Shown: positions 40,201-55,200 of the stretch, one piece after another
How positions within the stretch are numbered: the first letter of the stretch is position 1
Layout: every line of letters begins with the position of its first letter
Source of the DNA: Stichopus chloronotus
Taxonomy: Eukaryota > Echinodermata > Holothuroidea > Aspidochirotida > Stichopodidae
Length of the DNA stretch: 64,000 nucleotides
Assembly (NCBI GenBank): GCA_021234535.1
Contig: SFZH01000008.1
Coordinates: 16,841,358-16,905,357, forward strand
Direction of reading: 5' to 3'
Translations under genes and position numbers: made by a program
Notes under the pieces: model-generated
Databases searched by the model: none
What the model saw: only the letters and a program-made list of their open reading frames with translations
What the model was told of the DNA's origin: nothing

Positions 40201-43200
40201 CCTCAGAAAGGAGAATAGAAAAATTACTTTACCTGCAATGTTCTTTGCAGTGTACTGTGCTAGTTTGGTGCTCCCATCCTTTATGAATCCACATATTAAA
40301 TAGTAATGATCAGCACCTCTTTTATTTACTATTTTTTTCGTCAAAGTGTTTGCTTTTTTTCCCCATCTACACCAAAATGTCCGATTGGGAAGCTGAACAC
40401 CATTTTGCAATACTACCTTTGTATGAGTCTCTGATTGGTTCCCCTTTTGACCTTTGACCTCGGCAAGGCACCGCTGGATCCTTCGTTTTGGTACTTGGCC
40501 TTTATTTCTGCGATGCCTCTCACCAAGTAGATCCCTTTTCCTTGGTTCATGTTGTTTGGTTTACAAATCCAAATTTCTCCCTCTAGACAGAGGCACGAGG
40601 AAGAAATAAAAAAGGGAAGAAAAGAAAGATAAGAAAAGATAGAAAGAAAAGATATTGGTCATGAGAAGAGTTGGCAATATCATCTCACATAGCTACATGC
40701 ACAATATACAAAGTACCACATACTCCCACCTCCTATATAAAGTACCACATACTTTCACCTCATATATTAAGTACCACATACTTCCACCTCATATGTAAAG
40801 TACCATATACTTCCACCTCAAACATTAAGTACCACATACTTTCACCTCATACATAAAGTACCTCACGCTTCCACCTCCCATGTAAAGTACCACATACTTC
40901 CACCTCATACACAAAGTACTGTACCACACACTTCCACCTCATATATAAAGTACCACATACTTCCACCTCATACATAAAGTACCATATACTTCCACCTCAT
41001 GTATAAAGTATTCCCTGGAAGACTTCAAGTCATGCATGTGGACAGATAACTGTTAAGCAAAGTGCTCCACAGTTGTAGAGAGATTTTTCTTTACACCACT
41101 TCTGTTAAGTCTTTTCAGAATTCGCAGGTCTCCCACAGCAATCACAAGAATGCTGTTGACAGGTTGACAGCCCCAACAGAGATGGTGTAAAAAAGCAAAC
41201 GGACCCTTGTCGATGGACCCCGTGCTAATAGACACGTACCTTCCTGATAGAGTATGCTCCTGGCAGGTTTCAACCTGTAAGCATGCCTCAAAATTTCTCA
41301 TTCTGAGAACTAAATGTCCCCAGATATGTCAGACAGCAGCACAAATGCAAAATTAGGAATTGAGAAATGCCACAAGATCAACTGAGATCAAGATCAGCAA
41401 GATCAAGATTGTGCATGAATGGTGGTATTCCAGTGACCATTTGAGGGGATTCTTAAATGAAGCAACAGGTTTTTTTTTTTTTTCTAATTGTAGATACTTT
41501 AAATCCCATGTGACTATTTTTTCTTAGCTCAGGATGGTGTTGTTTGAAGAAAGAGCACCAACTGTGACAAATTCCTGGGTGCCTCAAGGTTACCAAACAT
41601 CATGGAGTGCCTTCAAATCACTGCAAATTAGTCCTTGTGTTTTTTTGTTGTTTTTTTAAATAGAAGTGCTCAATTAACCTTAAAATGTGACAAAAGTGAA
41701 AACTTTAGATCAGGTTTAGGTAGTTTGACCTTAAAATGTCAGGAAACTAAGGTCACATACCTTAATTTATCCACATTTGTCACATTTTTTTTTTTTGTAG
41801 GACAGTCAAGATTACAAGGAAAGGAGGAATACAAAAATATTTAAGTATATTGTTGAATCAGTATGACATCACAGATTTCCCTCATCACAGCTGATAATGC
41901 CACATAGCCACCATCAAGACCATCACAGAGTATCTAACCTTTGAATGTTTGAAAGAACGCTTCTCTATCGGCCTTCATATCCAAAACGTATGACTCTGGG
42001 AAGAAATCGGAGGTCTTCAAACCTCTCACTGAGTTTCCCCTCTTCAGCCTCTCGTTGAGTCTCTCGTACTCTCTCAGGGTGTTGAAGAGCCCCGTCTTGG
42101 TTGCGAGCATTCCACTGCCAGGGATCCGATTGATGAGCTGCTCACCTACAACAGAGCAAAATCAAAAAAAAAAAAAAAAAGGGGGGGAATAATGAAAAGA
42201 TGAAAACATTAACAGTTTAAAAAAGATTGTGTTGACGTTTTATTTATACAGATTCAAATAAATATAAAATACAAATATTTGGATGTTACTGAGTCCAAAT
42301 TCAGAACGTAGGCAGCCTCACTGTTCATCACGGGTGAGAACGATACAGTGCGCGCCATCATCGGCCACCCTCTCGAAAAATGAGAGGGCCCGCAGAGCAC
42401 AGTGACAGCATTTCAAAATCTGAGGACACCTAACGAAAAAACATCCTAGTTAATGACGAGGAAGTGACCAGCTCTGCACAAAAGCAGTCCTTTTGTCATC
42501 GAAACTGGAATACCATCACGCTTTCCCTTGCAATCAGCAGATGATCTTCAAATGATCTTTGTGAAGAAAGCAAGCTGATTTTCTTGTGATTTATAAAATC
42601 TGTCATACACATGTTATGATCATTTCATTTTCAGCGTTGCATGCTCCTACCTCCCTACTTTTTTTTTTTCTTCAAAATATGGGTGTGAAATACTTATAAC
42701 CAAAATGTGGCCCTTGCATCCATTAGCACCGTACACAGGCATCCCAGCGACAAAATCGACTACGTCCAACACAAACATTACACACACGAAAATAGGAGAT
42801 GACAAATGACTGTATTTTTGTGAATTATCTGGAAGTAAAACATGACTAAGCAATCTTGCGATCAGAATATGGTGATGAGATAACGTCTGGAGGCGGGAAA
42901 AGTCTCAAAAATTGATGTGGCAATGCCTACGAAAAGATGCAGTTGTCAGATTGTTAAATACACATACATTTAGGAACCTGCTTCCACATAAACCATATGA
43001 TTTTTCTTTTTCCCTTCAATGACACACCAAAGGAAAATACCTCATTTGTAATTAATTTATTCCACCCTCTAGTTTACCATCCTATATACTATCCACATCC
43101 CACAGAGCTTATGCACAATGGTTTGTCATGCACATCCACCCACTTTATTTGTGAGACTGTATGCAGTGTGCTGACACAGCCACCCTGCTGGCTTTGGGTG

Positions 43201-46200
43201 GGAGGAATTTATATGGGTTGCTTAGAGATCTATTTTCCCTTGTTTTTTAAGGTATTAAGTCAGAGCCAAAGCCAGGCAGGGGATTAATGAAGGTAGACCA
43301 GAATAAACAGACAATTCTGTTGCACAAATTTGAAACTGAGGGTGTAGGCAGAAAGCAAAAAAAAAAAAAAAAAAAATGGCATTTTCATAAGAGATGCAAA
43401 TATTTATATTTGTAGGAGAGAATATCTGGCTATAAATCAGTCTTGAACTCTTTTGTCCTTTCATGCAATGACATAAGTTCAGTGATAACACAAGAGCATG
43501 TCTCAATTTGAAATCTTTTCCCTGCCAGTAGAATTAGATTGTAAACTGAAATGTGATTTGGTGCAAATTCTTCTCTTAACATTTGTGTCAGCACTGGGAA
43601 TGGGAGTTGTTCGTTCACTCACAATGGGGAATCCAAGAAACTATTCTAAGGCAGCTTGCGATGCCAATTTGTGGTTAGTAGTCCAGATCTGAAAACATTC
43701 AATTGAGTGAGACACTATGTGAGTGAATGCATTCACGGTCCGAATGATAGCAATGGGACTTTTGAAGCTTTAAACATCCGGCTTATTTTTTTCTGAAAGG
43801 GCTATGATGGTATTTCAGGTACATTCATCAGGCATGTGCGCTACCCCCATCCACTTTTTACGAATATCTTATATAACGGTCATATCTGAGCCATATTTGA
43901 GCCATCTTCTTCATAATTCAATTGAGGTAGTATTTACGACGTTCCCCAAATCGCTTACTTACAACTAGCTTGACATTCATTCTTCTGTATCACGTGGAGC
44001 CATAATGACAATATTGTTTGGGATCAAATTTCAGTGGGGAAATATTACTTTGATCATCCTTTCGTAAATAAATTTACTTTGGGAAATGTTAACTTTAGAA
44101 AATTTTTCCAAATCAAATTTTGATTGCTTTTATTTCTGAAAGGTTACTTTAAGATCTTTAAGACATACTTTGTAACATAATGTAAAAAGTCATGAGAGGG
44201 GGAGATTGGGTTTCCATGGTTTTGTTTACTTCACTTTCATCACTTATACATTATTATCACTTTCTTTTGTGATACTTTTCACTTTGTAGCTTGAAAAGCC
44301 TTTTTTTTTTTTTACCTATACCTACATTAAAATGCTATGTTTTCTGAGCAAAAGGAATACAATAAGTAAGAAAAAGGAGTGATAAAAATTAATGAAAAAG
44401 TTTGCAATTTAAAATGGTTGGATTTGACTACACATGAAAATGCAAACATGGATTTTAGAGCTGCACAAGTTTGTCTTGACAATTTGACTACTTGAACTGT
44501 CCAGAATCATTTGGGTATCTCAGAAACCACAGAGTTTCTCTGCTCAATGTCACATGACAAGCCAGCAAATTGAATTAAATACAGACTTGAATAACCTACA
44601 AATTAAATATTGAACATATCCCGCAATAGACCAACCACACTGCAGTACGACGGGAGTTCAAAATCAGAGATAGTCTCCATTGAATTTAATTGCTAATATG
44701 ACATGTTCTGATTGATAAGTCTGAAAAATCATGGGAGGATGATTTTGTATTGTTGGTTCTTACAAAGAGGGAAAACAAAGGGACGCTTAATCATCTCACC
44801 TGACTTTTTTAATGAATCAGTTCTGAATAATATTCTGAAATTTCTGAAAACCCATGCTGACAGTAAATACCTCTTGTGGCTTTTGAAAACATTTCATCCA
44901 ACAAACCCAAAACCAAAGAGCGGAAGCAATCAAACAAAAAACAAACAATTACAGCAAACAAAAAAAAAAACCACAACGCACAATCAAGAGCATGAATAAT
45001 ACGAAGGTGGTTTAGAGATTTGGAAACAGGACACAAGCTGTTGAAAAATCAGAAAGGCTGTGTCACTACACCTAACCCGAGGGCGGGAAAGATAAACAAA
45101 TGTTAAATGTCAGAGGATATATGTTGTACCTGCATTACGCATAAACATTACCTTGTCTGAATGACAAATAATTTATATCTGGCTTCTACTTTTGACCCAT
45201 CCCAGCTTAAAACAATAATAACCGAAAACCACATCCCACTTGAGTTTGGAAAAAGAAAAAAAAAAACAAATGTAAACTGTCGGAAGATATATTCTGTTCC
45301 TTCACCACACAGGTAAATTACCTGGTTTGAACGCTGAATAGTCTATCTGGCTTTTGATTTCCACCCATCTCAGCCTAAAACGGTCACTCTTGGGATCCTG
45401 TATCCTCTGCCAACCCTTCGCTAGAAGCGGTTCCTCCACCCTGGAAACGAAGAATGATATGACTACACTATTAAAGTGCTGATCTGAAAGAAAAGTCCAG
45501 TCAATAGGATGCAGTATTAAACAGATGATTTAAGTCAGGTAACACTTTTGTTGTTAAAGGGCAGACTGCTTTCAGCTGAAATATGAGTTGCACTGGCAAT
45601 CGCCGGGTCATCTACCTTTTGTTCTTTGTCAGTGTTTCAGGGAAGATAAAGTAGGGGAAAAAATCACCTGTCACAAAATCTGAAAGAGAAGTATGCAGTC
45701 ATCTTCCAGATATTTGATTTTGGAAATTGTTTCGACATTTTTGTTGCCCCTACAAAATTTCCGACTCCCCAAGAAAGCATGGCGGTTAATCGCCGTTACT
45801 TTAAATCATACAGAACAATGGGAATATTCATTTATACAAAAATAAGGCCTTACACAATATTTTTGTAATGGCTATGAGAACACTCTGCAGAATGACTTTC
45901 ACTGACAAATTTTTAACTGGTATGCCAGCTTTAAGTGCGCTCTGGTATGTGCAACAGTTTGATTTAATCTTATAATTTAAACCTATTGCAAAGGTAATCT
46001 GCACCATATTGTGGCAAAAGTGAAACTACATCCAGAACACAAAAACCAAGGGTGCAGAAGACTTTGTTCGAAAACTGTGACTGAAAAAGCAATGCAGACC
46101 ATGAATCTTTGATTATGAAGGAATGGGTTGTGTAATTCACCTACAGAGTTGATGAAACTGACTGATGCACAACCAGTGACACGTCCATCAAACTTACAAA

Positions 46201-49200
46201 TGGTCACCTGTGACAGACCTGTCACATCAGCAGTGACAGTCAATTTTGATGGCAGTATGACACAAATCACACTGCCAGAGAAAGTAGAAAACACTCAAAT
46301 CATGACAGACAGTTCATTTGGAAAATCTTTCTGCTCATTTGATCTTGTATTTGGGATCATAATTAATTGTCGTCACTTCACAGCCTTCAACACTGAAAAG
46401 ACTATTTCCATATAGAGCTGGAATTCTAACTTTTTCACAAACCTTAAATAAGCAGTATTTCACAAATGCTACTGGGACCACAGAGCTGCTATTACAGTAT
46501 GAAAGTGATTTACAAATCAATTACCTACTTCATGAATTGAAAGACTGATTTCTTTGCACACTACCTGACTGATTAGTTAATTGTTTTAAGGGTATTTTTT
46601 GTTAATGGACCAGTTAAATTAATTGATCACTAGATTAAGAACTGACTGACTAATTGGTTGATTGACTGACTGTAATTGACTGATTGATTCATTAACTTTG
46701 ATGGACTGGTTTATTGTTTGACTCATTGAATTCTTGTTTAACTGGTTAGTCGATTACTTGATAAATAGATTAACGTAGCTGACTGACTGATTGGTTGATT
46801 GACAGACCAACTTGTTGATTGATTTATTTACTCATTTAATTAAATTTGATTGATTGACTCAGGTTTACAGCTTGAATGATAGAGCAATTTATTGTTAACT
46901 GACCAGTTGATTTTTTATTTGATGGGTACTGCAAACAAGCTGGATAATCAATTGGTTGATTGACTGACCAACTAATTGATTCCTTAATATTGATTGATTG
47001 GTTGTTTCACTGGTATTTCTTTGTTAACTGACCAGTTGATTGACTGATTAATTGATTGACTGATTGATAAGCTACTAAAGGGACTGATAATAGTTGTTTG
47101 ACTGACTGACTGAGCAACTATAATTGAGTCAATTTTATATTCATTCTTTGTCTGACTGCAGTTTACGGCAAATCTTAGCATTACTTAATACTCACAGTGA
47201 CACACCATTATGACCACCGACATAAAACGATGGCATATTTCCCACTTTGAACACAGACTTTTTCAGGTCAGAGTTGGGCTTTTTCTTTTCATCTTTATCT
47301 TCCTTTTCATCATCATTGTCACCCTTTGTGTTATCACCTGGTTCATTTCCATCACTGGCAGCAGTAGCACCTCCTCCTGATCCAGTCGGAGATTGCTGTT
47401 GGACAAGACTGCCACCACTGCTCGATTGACTCGGTGAAGAATTGGGGTCGTCGGCATCTGTCGGAATCGTACTTTGATGGTTCTTTGACCAGGCTTGGGT
47501 TGACTGATGAGAGCATGGTTTCTTCCCTAGTGCAACTACCTGTAAACAAGTTGAATTATTCCACGGTGGCATCAAACTATCAGAGAAAGGATGATACAAG
47601 TCAACAGGGAGATATCCACTGACAGTCTGAGGTGCTTCACATGAGCCAGCGGCCATCAAACCCTCTTCTCCGTCATCCAGAGATGTATGATCTTCTGCAT
47701 CTATCTCCTCCTCCAGAGTATCGTGAATAAGCATCTGCCCTCTTCCTCCTTCAACAAGTTGATGCAGCATGTGAACACTCCCCTCAGTCGATTCAGTCAA
47801 TATCTTTGGGACATCTTCGTCTCTCTCCACTTCTCCAGTTTCGTCTCTGTGAATCGCAACTTCCTTGGGCACATGCCATAGGACTGATTCAGTGTCATCC
47901 AGATCGTAGACCACCAAGTCACTCTTCGTACTCCAGCAGTGATCGCTCCTTCCATTTTCCAAATCTCTCCCAAGCGTTGCCTCCAATACTCCAGGTTGAG
48001 GGACTCCAGCTTCATCAGACCCAGGAGTGTAATGGTCTAATTCCACGGACAGCCCCCCGGTGGCATGCCTCTGCGATGGTAGATTAGTTTGGGCCTTTTT
48101 CTCTCTGGTTGTCCGGCACTGTTTCAGGTCGGGTCTGTTAAAGTTAGAAACACATCCGATGTTCACGATATCAGGAATGTCAACTTCCCGATCAAGAGGG
48201 AGGTGATCTATGGGAGCACTGAAGACGTCTTCGGTGATGTCCGGCTTGTGGTGTGACAAAGCACCTAACTTTTGTTCTCTGTTTCCTGAGTCCCTGCTCA
48301 TGACTTCTACAAGATCATCAATAACGATGTCACCCCCTCTCTGTGTTTTGTGAACAGTTCCAGTGCAGCTCTTTGTATCTTGCAAATCTCCTGAATAATC
48401 AAGTTCAGATCCAGAATTCGGATGTTTGACTTGTGGGCGATCAAAGTTGACTCTGTTCAAATGGCCAGTCAGGTAGTCTTCTTTCTCTGCATTCTCAACC
48501 ATTTCAGCCCAACGATGACAGCTTCTCTGTGGCATAGGCTCCATTTCATCAACCTCTCCCTGATACAGGTTCATTTGGAGGTTGCTTTCTTTACTGATTA
48601 TGTAAGATTCCTTCCAATGGCCTCTGCAAGTGAGTTCACTTATCTCCGCTTCACCTTCTGTGAACTTACCACCTCCACATGCTTTCTTCATGGTCAAAAT
48701 GCCTGGAGGATCAACAGGGACGATTGACTTCAACTCTTGATGAACCTTGATTCCGAAGATGTTCTGTTGCTCTTTATCATTCTCATCTCTTGTACCTGAT
48801 GTTGGTGGAGCTGCAAATGTTTGCACTATGTCTGATCCAAAACTGTTGGTTTCTGGAGATCTGGAGATATCGTTTGCAGATCCATCCATTTGTTTCTGCA
48901 ATTCATCACTCTCTAGAGCAGGGTTTACATTCTCGTGCTCGACGTTAGATCCCTTCAGTTGGTTTTTCCGAGCAGACCTCTCTTGACTGGCAGCATCATC
49001 TCCGCTGTCATCATCTTCATCTGAGCCCACTTGCTCCTGTCTAGCAAAGACGGATCTCTTTGAAGGCTTGAAGTTGGACCTCTTCCATGGATGCTGCTTA
49101 CAATAGCTAGAAGAAACGAAATGAGAAATTTTGAGTGAAACATTAATGTTTTGATACAAATTCATACCACAATTATCTCCATAAGTAAAGTTACTTCACA

Positions 49201-52200
49201 TGGCTGCTAAATGAAAAAAAAAAACAGCAGAGTAATTTTTGCATGGGACATTGCAAAGCAGATGACCTTCTATTGTTAATTCTGTTTGGAAAAACAATAC
49301 TTCCTGAACACTGACCAAATATGTTCATCCATTTTCAGAGCAAATTTTAGATACACTGCTTATGGTTATTATATAACATTAATTCATCTTTCACTGAAAC
49401 AAAAGCTAAAGACAACTTCATTCATGAGGGTCCAAATAAAAATAGCAGCAATTGTGTCATAAGGACTCTGGGTTGTTAATCAATTTACAGCATATAAAGG
49501 GAAGAGTCAACGATCAGAACGAGTTAATCTGGGAATCCGGTTACGTAGATATACATATACTTACAAGTAAATAATCAATTATAGTGTATCAAGTACAGTT
49601 GATACACTATCATTTTAGTGTAATTAGTCTAATTGAGTAATTAAGGGATTTTTGTCGATTTTCATCAGTCGCCAATAAATTACCCAACTTTGAGGGTCAA
49701 AGCACCAAGTGATTGCACTTTGGAAACATGATCTTCACTGCATGAGTATGTAAACTGATGATAAAAATTACATACCATCAGACACTCTGAACATACTGTA
49801 CAGCTGTTGGAATTGAACTTTGATGAGTTAAGCCACTCCCGAGAAGGAAATTGTTTCGCAATCAACTCACTGTTTACTAACAGCTGTAGCCGCATGCCCA
49901 CGATCAGTGGGTTGTATAACACGTCAACAGAACGAAACCACACAAACGGATAGAGAATGTACGCCATGTACGTGAAGCAATTCAACTTCATGTCAACACG
50001 TACACAATTAAAGCCATGCACTTTGCAGCACAAATATATCTTCAATCGGAAAAAAAGAAACTGTGGGCAATTATTTGGTTGTATGAACGATCTGCATGTT
50101 AGCGGGAGAGCATGTAGCTAGTGTGTCATATTCATATGCATGCTCAACAGTGATCCTCCTATAAACTCTGCACAGACACCATAATTAATGTACACGTACC
50201 TGTATTTGACCACATTGATACATGACACACGCAAGAATTATACTCCTGTAAATCATAAAGACTGAAGGAGAAACTTAAGTACTTCTCGTAAGGAATATAA
50301 CACAACCGAAGATTGTGGGCGATAATCACATTGAACATTCAGTGACACAGCAGGAATAGAGCTTTAAGCAATTCTTGACTTACAGTGTGTTTGGCACGAA
50401 AGTTCACATTGCCATGTACATATAATAACCAGTGTCACAACGGAATCATGATGAGACTATCCCTCTTAAAGTATGTTACATGTTCAGCCTCTGCTTGATT
50501 ACATATTGCACCCCCTCAGGGAGAAAATAAGACGCACTGCAGCCTTAACATCTAACAAACTCATTTGAGGATATTTGTGCTCAATGGAGCATTTGCTAAT
50601 TCATTATTTCTGCATTGTGGGCAGAATGAATGCCAAAACACTGGATGGCACAGATCAGGTGACAAGTTTGACATTTGACCATACCCTACACCACCTTTGA
50701 TGTCATGAGGTATTTAGGTAGAAATTTTAAGAAGGACAGACACATAAGAGATTTTGTATAGTTTTGTGCAAGCTGCAAACCTGGCAAATGTACACTGCAT
50801 ACAGCTACAAATTTTGATCCCCACATAAATCTGAATTGCTGAAGGATCTATCACCATGACAACTCACCATATATGTGACCATGAACTTTAGAAATTTTGT
50901 CTATATCCATGGTGCATGATGGAGATAGTGCTACATTGATTCAATATTGCATCAACCATCAATTGTGAAAAAGCAGACAGAATTTACGGAAAAAAAGTGT
51001 AAAAATATATCTGATGGGCATATACAAATAACAGTGCATTTCAAAGTAAGAAGTAAATCCACACTCCATTCGCAGTGCTTGATTCATATTGACGATCAAC
51101 AGAGAAGAAATCTTGGCTATACGCAAAACTACACATGTTGTCGTGACAACTGGAAGCTCCTGCTTGCAGTGCACACTTGTTACACACTTGAATCAACTTC
51201 AGGTGAGGATGTCATACACCATAATGATCCATCAAGCATTAATTCACACCTGATGCACAGCAGTTTGATTAACTTTATACACACTGCAGGAGGTCTGATC
51301 CACCCAGGCATGCATCTAGATGGATCAACGTTGTCTTATACATCTCAGGATCTGATTTCCACCCGGGGGAGCTCTCGTACATACGGAAAGTTCCCACAAA
51401 TTGATCCCATCAGCCTGTACTTATTGATTGACCTGGAGTGGATAAGAGGTGGTTACTATGGTGTTTGCACTGGGTACCAGACGCGATTTCATGAACGATT
51501 TCTGATTATTGCCACCCTGAATCCAAAGTTTCAAGTTGTATGAATGACAAGAACACCTTAACTGTCACCTTTTCTTAACCGAGAACACTTCATTGTCATG
51601 CCTTGGAAACATGCTCTTATGTTACTTTGCAAAGCAATTACAACTTTGCACCAACTTGTCACCTATATTTTCAGCTATCCAGGTTCCAGAACCACCTATC
51701 AATGCACCGTTATCTTGGTCAGAAGTTTGGACCTGATGCACACACTAGTGGTAACATAGTCATTAGAGGGAATTCCCATCTGCTGGTTTTCCCTGACCTG
51801 CCGGTAGCAGGTCGGGGAAGACAGATTTTCTGTGCCAGTGCACTTAATTAGTTTGTTGTCTCTCCCTGGCAAAGATCATTTCCTGCGCTTACACAGTGAT
51901 CAGATAGTGAGTACACTTCTCAATAGTGCTGGCCAATACCACAAGCTTGGATGGATGGGTCTTAAGAATAGGGTTGTTACAGCATAACTTCTGAGTCCAC
52001 AGCTGGCCTTGTGGTTGACCATTTATTTGTCCATGGATAAATCTGCTGCAAATTTTTGAAAAAGTAGAGAATGGGAAATTCCTCTCATGGACAAATTTAG
52101 GACACATGCATTCAAGTTATGTAGTGGGTTCCAATACTAATACAGTGGGAACTTTTAGTCAAGTTTATAAGTTTAAAGTTTACATTTGCACCAATCAGTA

Positions 52201-55200
52201 GACATGGCCATATTGTTGCCGTGGTATTGATTGGTGTAGTTTCTCGCCTTTTTTTCTTTTCATTGCATTCTAACATTTGACGAAATGCCAAATTGTCATC
52301 CAACTAAACTTGGAAGCTGACACAATGCACTTCTGAACTTCTTCATGAACTGTATATCAACCAATTCACCTTCATTCTTTTCCTTGGAGCGTTAAGAGAT
52401 GATGAAATATACCTCACTGTAAGGACTAGCGGTTGCATGTGGGACTGAAGATTAATAATGACGGCATGAACTTTGGTTCAAATTAAAAATACCCTCCCGA
52501 CATGTTCACTTACACAAATTAAGTTGCAGTTTTAAATGCAAAACGGAAACCACTGAAGTTCACTCTGAGAGTCATCTTTGAAATATGTACCTTACTTCTT
52601 ACTAACGCACTTAAGGAATCTCTAGAAGGAACATTTTTCTCACAAAAATGTGGGTGGAAAAAGGAGGTCAGGTTGCAAAGGAGTCAGCCACCAACACAAC
52701 AATCAAAACAAATGTGAACAAACAAAACAAATTAGATCATCTTCTCTTTAGTACATGTTTCACCTGCATCTGAACTTCTATTAATTTCCTAAGATCTTAC
52801 TTTTGCTAGGATTTTGCAGAATTTGATGGCAGTTCATTATTACCAATAAATCACTAAGCTCTCTCTTCTTTGCCTTTGGTGTAAGAAATAACAACAACAC
52901 AGTCATGGCAAACTTCCAAACTAATGAGTTTAAAAATGATATGGTGTAAAAAACGGTCAGAGTATGGTGGCAAGATTTGGACTAGTAGGACAAATTTTTG
53001 AACCACTGAACCTGTTCATCTCTTTGTACTGTGACCTTCACTTTCTCACAATGATGAAACACACCACTTGGTCCTGTTGTCACAGTTATGTGTGTGTTAT
53101 ATTCTGTGCTTTGTTATGAGTCTAAACCATACTGAACTTGTGAAGGTGCTACACTGGTATTTCCCTGGTCGATGCACGCCAGAGGGGGAGTGAACAGGTT
53201 ACGAACGGCAGGGTTGTTGGCACAGTAGATGGGAGTGCATTTGTTGTGCTGAGATGGTGAGCAGTGACATGGATATCAAAAATGCATTTTAACACAGGGT
53301 ACTCAGTCCTTGCAGAAATATCCTGAATGCATGGTGACTGCATAGTCAAATTTGAAAATCATTTTCTTCATCAAACTTTCGGATTAATAGTTACAAGAAG
53401 GCATAATATACTGATGCATGATTGACATAATTAAAAAAGCATTACTAGCACTAATTAAAGAAAACTGACATAGTTATTTTGTCCCTACCACAAAAGATAA
53501 CAAAGCAATTTACATCCAATAATTAATTACACATGTGGGGACCAACAAAAAATTATATCAACTTTTGTTTCCTGCTGCTCAAGGATGTTCTTTCATCAAT
53601 ATTCCACTAATGGTAAATGTCTACTTTTCACTTTTCACAAGAACAAGGCATTTTCATTTCTGTTGGGCATGAAGGAATTAGATTGTACTGCAAAGAGCTA
53701 CAGACTAAATCTTAATTTATATCTAATACACAACATCCTCCATGTGAACTGCAGCTAATTCATTCCCTTAAAATCCATAAATGTCAAGAAAAAATGCCTA
53801 CACCTTTAGCGGTGTCATCACAATATGTAAATTGGCTGAAATGCAATGATCAAAATGGTCCTGGTAGATACAGTTTTCTTACTTAAAGGGCTAAGCTTGC
53901 TCTGTGAAGGAACATAATCAAATGAAAGTACAGTAGTCTGGGCCACTTGTTTGTCTGTCTGCTTGCTTGCTTTCTCTGTTTGGCTCTCTTTGTAGTAAGT
54001 GTATGGAGGCCTTTTCAAAGGAGGTATAGGATTATTAAGCAAACTATCAAACATTTTGCGAAATAAATTCAACCAGTCTGAATACACACAATAAAAAAAA
54101 TCCATGACCAAGTCACCAGTGGAAGTGCACCGATGCCGTTCAATGTCCTGATTAGTTTAAAACAACTGTGTCTGTATGAAATTGCAACAGTTCACCAGTC
54201 CACAAACTGACAAAGGGAAAAGCATGATGCATAGCCAGTGGCATAAATTCACTTTTTGATAAATTTGGCAGAAACTTATGTCAAATGTCCTAAACGGAAT
54301 CAACCACAGTAGTATTCATCACGTACCGCACGTGGAAAGACTTCATAACCTTAATAAAAATAAAACACTTGACTCGCTCATGCACGCCATGCACAAGGAA
54401 GCTACATCCCATTCTTTCGAGTATAATGCCTCTTTAATAGATGTAATTCGGCATTAATCTCTGATCTGCGAGAACCTTGAAGTCAAATTCTGTTTAGAGT
54501 TACAAAGGATTAAGGTTGAAAAGTTGAAAGCTGAAGACAGACGGTTGAAAGTTGATCATCTCCCACGGCTGTAATATTTTCGTCTGTTCACATCTGTGCA
54601 AACGGAAAGTTTGTGCCTCGACATGTGCATAAATATGGATAAAGTTTTGAAGTACTTTGATCTACATGTCTGGATGATCGCTATCAATCATCCCCTGGTT
54701 TTGCTTGGTCTTCTTTTGGCGGAAGCACTCCTAAGTTAGAAGCAGGGATCCTGCTGATTCCAGCCAGGCTGCATTGAGATCTTAAATTTAAATACTTTTT
54801 GTTGCATCTTCAGGCTTCTGACAGATGGGAAATTTCTATCCAAGATTGGAAGTTACACCCCCGGCCCAAGAATCGTAAGCCGAGGATTTACTTTGACATG
54901 CATCCCCGGGATATGAAGAGCAATTTGCAAGCTGTGCCTTAAAGGAAAGTTGAAAAGTTGGCAGAGGAGCCGGTTGGTGTATTTGACAGTGCATAGAGTA
55001 CAGTACCACAATTAAACAGCACTGACCAATATTTGACTAGAACTGATATTTGCATTCCTATTCTCATGAAGCTTACTTTGTGATAATACATTGAAATTGC
55101 ACTATGAATTCTAATTAATATATTGTTTTCTATTTTTCTTGGTGCTCGTTAAAAATTCTCGGTTGAATTACATGATCCAAGTGAATGATCAATTGACACT

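Noticed and set aside
40446..40458. Perfect DR1-type motif TGACCTTTGACCT
   Set aside because: It falls in a coding exon (the codons for the R-S-K-V-K stretch), so it is probably coincidence.
39975..41301. Three minus-strand frames (39975-40184, 40189-40410, 41053-41301) in TTL introns
   Set aside because: No match to TTL motifs and not needed: flanking exons splice directly in phase. No other family recognised.
46560..47110. CRISPR-like regular repeats
   Set aside because: The array is an irregular tetranucleotide repeat in a eukaryotic intron, without unique spacers.
47247..48986. Several 60-101-codon frames overlapping the giant exon
   Set aside because: Shadows of the 637-codon minus-strand reading frame.
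53818..54111. Minus-strand frame DWLNLFRKMFDSLLNN... with acceptor-like start
   Set aside because: Insertion between exons 56124 and 49106 would shift the frame; no donor of the right phase.
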